This document shows, piece by piece, positions 5,771-7,252 of a DNA stretch of 7,252 nt. The position numbers and the translations under genes were made by a program. The DNA comes from Nitrospinota bacterium (GTDB lineage Bacteria > Nitrospinota > Nitrospinia > UBA9942). The notes under the pieces were generated by a model. The model made no database searches and was not told where the DNA came from. It was given only the letters and a program-made list of their open reading frames with translations. How positions within the stretch are numbered: position 1 is the first letter of the stretch; each line of letters starts with the position of its first letter. The DNA lies in the NCBI GenBank assembly GCA_003489165.1, contig DNJG01000111.1:1-7252 (forward strand), in the 5' to 3' direction.

Positions 5771-6333
5771 TGTTAATAGTAATTGATAATTACGATTCCT
5801 TCACTTATAACCTCGTCCAGTATCTTGGAGAGCTTGGGCAGGATATACGGGTCTATAGAAATGACAAGATAACCTTAAAGGAGATTGAATCTCTAAAGCC
5901 TGAAAAGATTGTCATATCACCCGGACCATGCACGCCAAAAGAAGCAGGCATATCTGTGGACTTAATTAAACAGTTTGCAGGCAGAATCCCAATCCTTGGT
6001 GTATGTCTCGGGCATCAGTCAATAGGCTATGCCCTTGGCGGTGAGATTATCCATGCAAAGAAACTTATGCACGGAAAGACCTCAATGATAAACCACGATG
6101 GAAAGACGATTTTTAAAAACCTCCCAAACCCTTTTGAAGCAACCCGCTACCACTCCCTTGTGATAGAGAGAGAAAGTATACCTGATGAGCTTGAGATAAG
6201 TGCTGAAACTGATGATGGAGAAATTATGGGAGTAAGGCACAAGGAATATATTATTGAAGGAGTCCAGTTCCACCCTGAATCAATATTGACGAAGGCGGGA
6301 AAAGACCTGCTCAGGAATTTTCTTAAGTTGTAA
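5770..6333 (+). CDS. trpG: Anthranilate synthase component II (glutamine amidotransferase)
   Basis: A 187-residue class I (triad) glutamine amidotransferase that hydrolyses glutamine and feeds ammonia to TrpE. The N-terminus is MLIVIDNYDSFTYNLVQYLG, with PGPCTP (51-56), the nucleophile motif GVCLGHQ (77-83, Cys79), GKTS (102-105), ATRYHSLV (124-131) and the catalytic VQFHPES (165-171, His168 and Glu170). Length and motifs are complete. The ATG shares its A with the TAA stop of trpE (TAATG), and AGGA lies eight bases before the start, so TrpE and TrpG are made in a coupled way. Such subunits can be shared with PabB for folate synthesis (then called PabA); pairing with a true TrpE favours TrpG. 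No trpD follows: the next gene is convergent, so the remaining trp genes are elsewhere. Confidence 0.95.
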   Translation: MLIVIDNYDSFTYNLVQYLGELGQDIRVYRNDKITLKEIESLKPEKIVISPGPCTPKEAGISVDLIKQFAGRIPILGVCLGHQSIGYALGGEIIHAKKLMHGKTSMINHDGKTIFKNLPNPFEATRYHSLVIERESIPDELEISAETDDGEIMGVRHKEYIIEGVQFHPESILTKAGKDLLRNFLKL

Positions 6334-6336
6334 TAA

Positions 6337-7041
6337 TCAATTTCTCTTTCCAAAGAGTTTTACCAGTATTACACTTACCTCATATAATATCACCAGAGGC
6401 ACTGTCATAAGCATCATGGAATAGGCATCAGGTGTCGGTGTAATTATAGCCGATATAATTGCAATAGCAAGTATCGCATATTTCCTGTATTTTGACAGCA
6501 TGTAAGAATTAATAATACCAATCCTTCCCAATACAAGCATAACAAGAGGGAGTTCAAAGGAGAGTCCAAAGGCTAATATCAATCCTCCGCAGAAGTTTAT
6601 ATATTCCCCTATGGAGATATATGGAATCATATAATCTGTCTCATACCCTATTAAAAATTTTATTCCGAAAGGGAGGACAGCAAAATAGCAGAGGGCTGCA
6701 CCTGATAGAAAGAGCATCACCCCTCCTGTAACAATAGAGAGAGAAGTCAATCTCTTTTTAAAACCATACTTATTAGATACAACTTTCCATATCTTATAAA
6801 ATATCAGGGGAAATGAAAGGAATAGCCCTGTGAGAAATGATATTTTAAGTATAGTCAGGAATGCCTCCTGAGGGCTGAAGTACGCCAGTTTATCCCCGAT
6901 CAATCTCTCAAATTGAAACTGCACATCACTTGAAAGGAAATATCCAAATATGGAGAATATCAAAACTATTGACGCAATCTCAATAAACTCCCTTTTAAAC
7001 CGTTCTAAGATATTGATTACATCTGATAGTGGCAGAGTCAT
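6337..7041 (-). CDS. tatC: Twin-arginine translocase subunit TatC (divergent)
   Basis: A 234-residue membrane protein with six hydrophobic helices at about 20-38, 62-87, 102-125, 149-172, 188-203 and 209-229, the TatC topology. Family blocks include SPQEAFLTILKISFLTGLFL (56-75), FPLIFYKIWKVVS (77-89), FGLSFELPLVML (158-169, with the membrane Glu163 that matches E. coli Glu170) and RKYAILAIAIISAIITPTPD (186-205). TatC binds twin-arginine signal peptides and exports folded proteins. By hand alignment Glu13 matches E. coli Glu15, but Arg17 is replaced by Phe15 and the key loop residue Glu103 by Lys95, so binding may differ or this may be a specialised paralogue. tatA/tatB are not in the window. 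The ATG follows the upstream gene's stop by three bases; no clear Shine-Dalgarno. It ends three bases from trpG, convergently. Confidence 0.9.
   Translation of the reverse strand: MTLPLSDVINILERFKREFIEIASIVLIFSIFGYFLSSDVQFQFERLIGDKLAYFSPQEAFLTILKISFLTGLFLSFPLIFYKIWKVVSNKYGFKKRLTSLSIVTGGVMLFLSGAALCYFAVLPFGIKFLIGYETDYMIPYISIGEYINFCGGLILAFGLSFELPLVMLVLGRIGIINSYMLSKYRKYAILAIAIISAIITPTPDAYSMMLMTVPLVILYEVSVILVKLFGKRN
6344..6361 (+). terminator. Weak hairpin plus T-run, possible trpEG terminator
   Basis: CTCTTT (6344-6349) and AAAGAG (6352-6357) are inverted repeats followed directly by TTTT, eleven bases after the trpG stop and inside the 3' end of tatC. The stem is AT-rich, with at most five or six pairs and a tiny loop, so the call is tentative. 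Confidence 0.3.
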
Positions 7042-7044
7042 AAA

Positions 7045-7252
7045 TTAACCATTGATAAAAAACACATAAATAATAAACCCTGCGTAGGCTATGCCGCCAA
7101 ACAGGAGGTCTCTGAAATGTAGTGCTCCATTTTTTTTCAGCATAATATAGAAATAGGCAGATGAGATTATGGCTAAAACAGCACTTGCCATAGTGGAATG
7201 ACTTATATCCCACGGTGTAAATGCCATTCCGAAGGCGACAGGAAAACTCCCC
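7045..7252 (-). CDS. Unrecognised small membrane protein, C-terminal part (runs off the window)
   Basis: The frame is open from the right edge to TAA at 7047-7045. At least 68 residues are visible, beginning GSFPVAFGMAFTPWDISHST. Two hydrophobic helices (about STMASAVLAIISSAYFYIML and LLFGGIAYAGFIIYVFFI) are separated by a short charged loop (KKNGALHFRD). An ATG at 7227 could give a 60-residue protein, but the frame continues upstream with similar hydrophobic sequence, so a longer gene cut by the window is more likely. It stops three bases before tatC and runs the same way, so the two are probably one operon. I do not recognise the family; it is not TatA or TatB, which have a single N-terminal helix followed by an amphipathic helix. 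Confidence 0.55.
   Translation of the reverse strand, partial: GSFPVAFGMAFTPWDISHSTMASAVLAIISSAYFYIMLKKNGALHFRDLLFGGIAYAGFIIYVFFING

Overview
The window comes from an AT-rich Gram-negative bacterial chromosome. Gene content (CHASE2 sensor, COG2187/COG0645 kinase pair, NAD kinase, trpEG, TatC) and protein style suggest an uncultivated lineage near Nitrospirota or the former Deltaproteobacteria. That placement is a judgement from memory of similar proteins, not a search result. No rRNA, tRNA, CRISPR array, transposase or integrase gene was seen.

Layout. Bases 1-441 (minus) hold the N-terminal part of a CHASE2-domain sensor. It diverges from a plus-strand operon through a short region (442-558) with a perfect 11-bp inverted repeat, each arm of which carries an extended -10 promoter (TGATATAAT). 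The plus operon is a COG2187 kinase-fold phosphotransferase (559-1563), a COG0645 P-loop ATPase/kinase (1660-2229) and NAD kinase (2222-3082). The first two are often one fused polypeptide; here they lie in the same frame, separated by stop codons and a dispersed-repeat-like spacer.

From 3083 to about 4240 the character changes. Three minus-strand genes (a small membrane protein and a DUF4160/DUF2442 pair) are associated with two sites resembling integron attC recombination sites. The core sequences at the two ends of the middle unit are exact reverse complements (GTTATGT / ACATAAC), as expected for a gene cassette. No integrase is visible, so this looks like a small integrase-less attC cluster, or its remnant, lodged between nadK and trpE.

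Bases 4280-6333 hold trpE and trpG, overlapping by one base, which encode the two subunits of anthranilate synthase. TrpE carries two different heptamer repeat tracts in the linker between its two domains. Three bases after trpG comes the convergent tatC (6337-7041), whose protein lacks some residues used by E. coli TatC to bind signal peptides. Upstream of tatC, in the same direction, is the C-terminal part of an unrecognised small membrane protein that runs off the window.

The most notable features are the integron-type cassette, the heptamer tracts spliced in frame into trpE, the symmetric divergent promoter and the split kinase pair. Nothing here amounts with confidence to a wholly new system.
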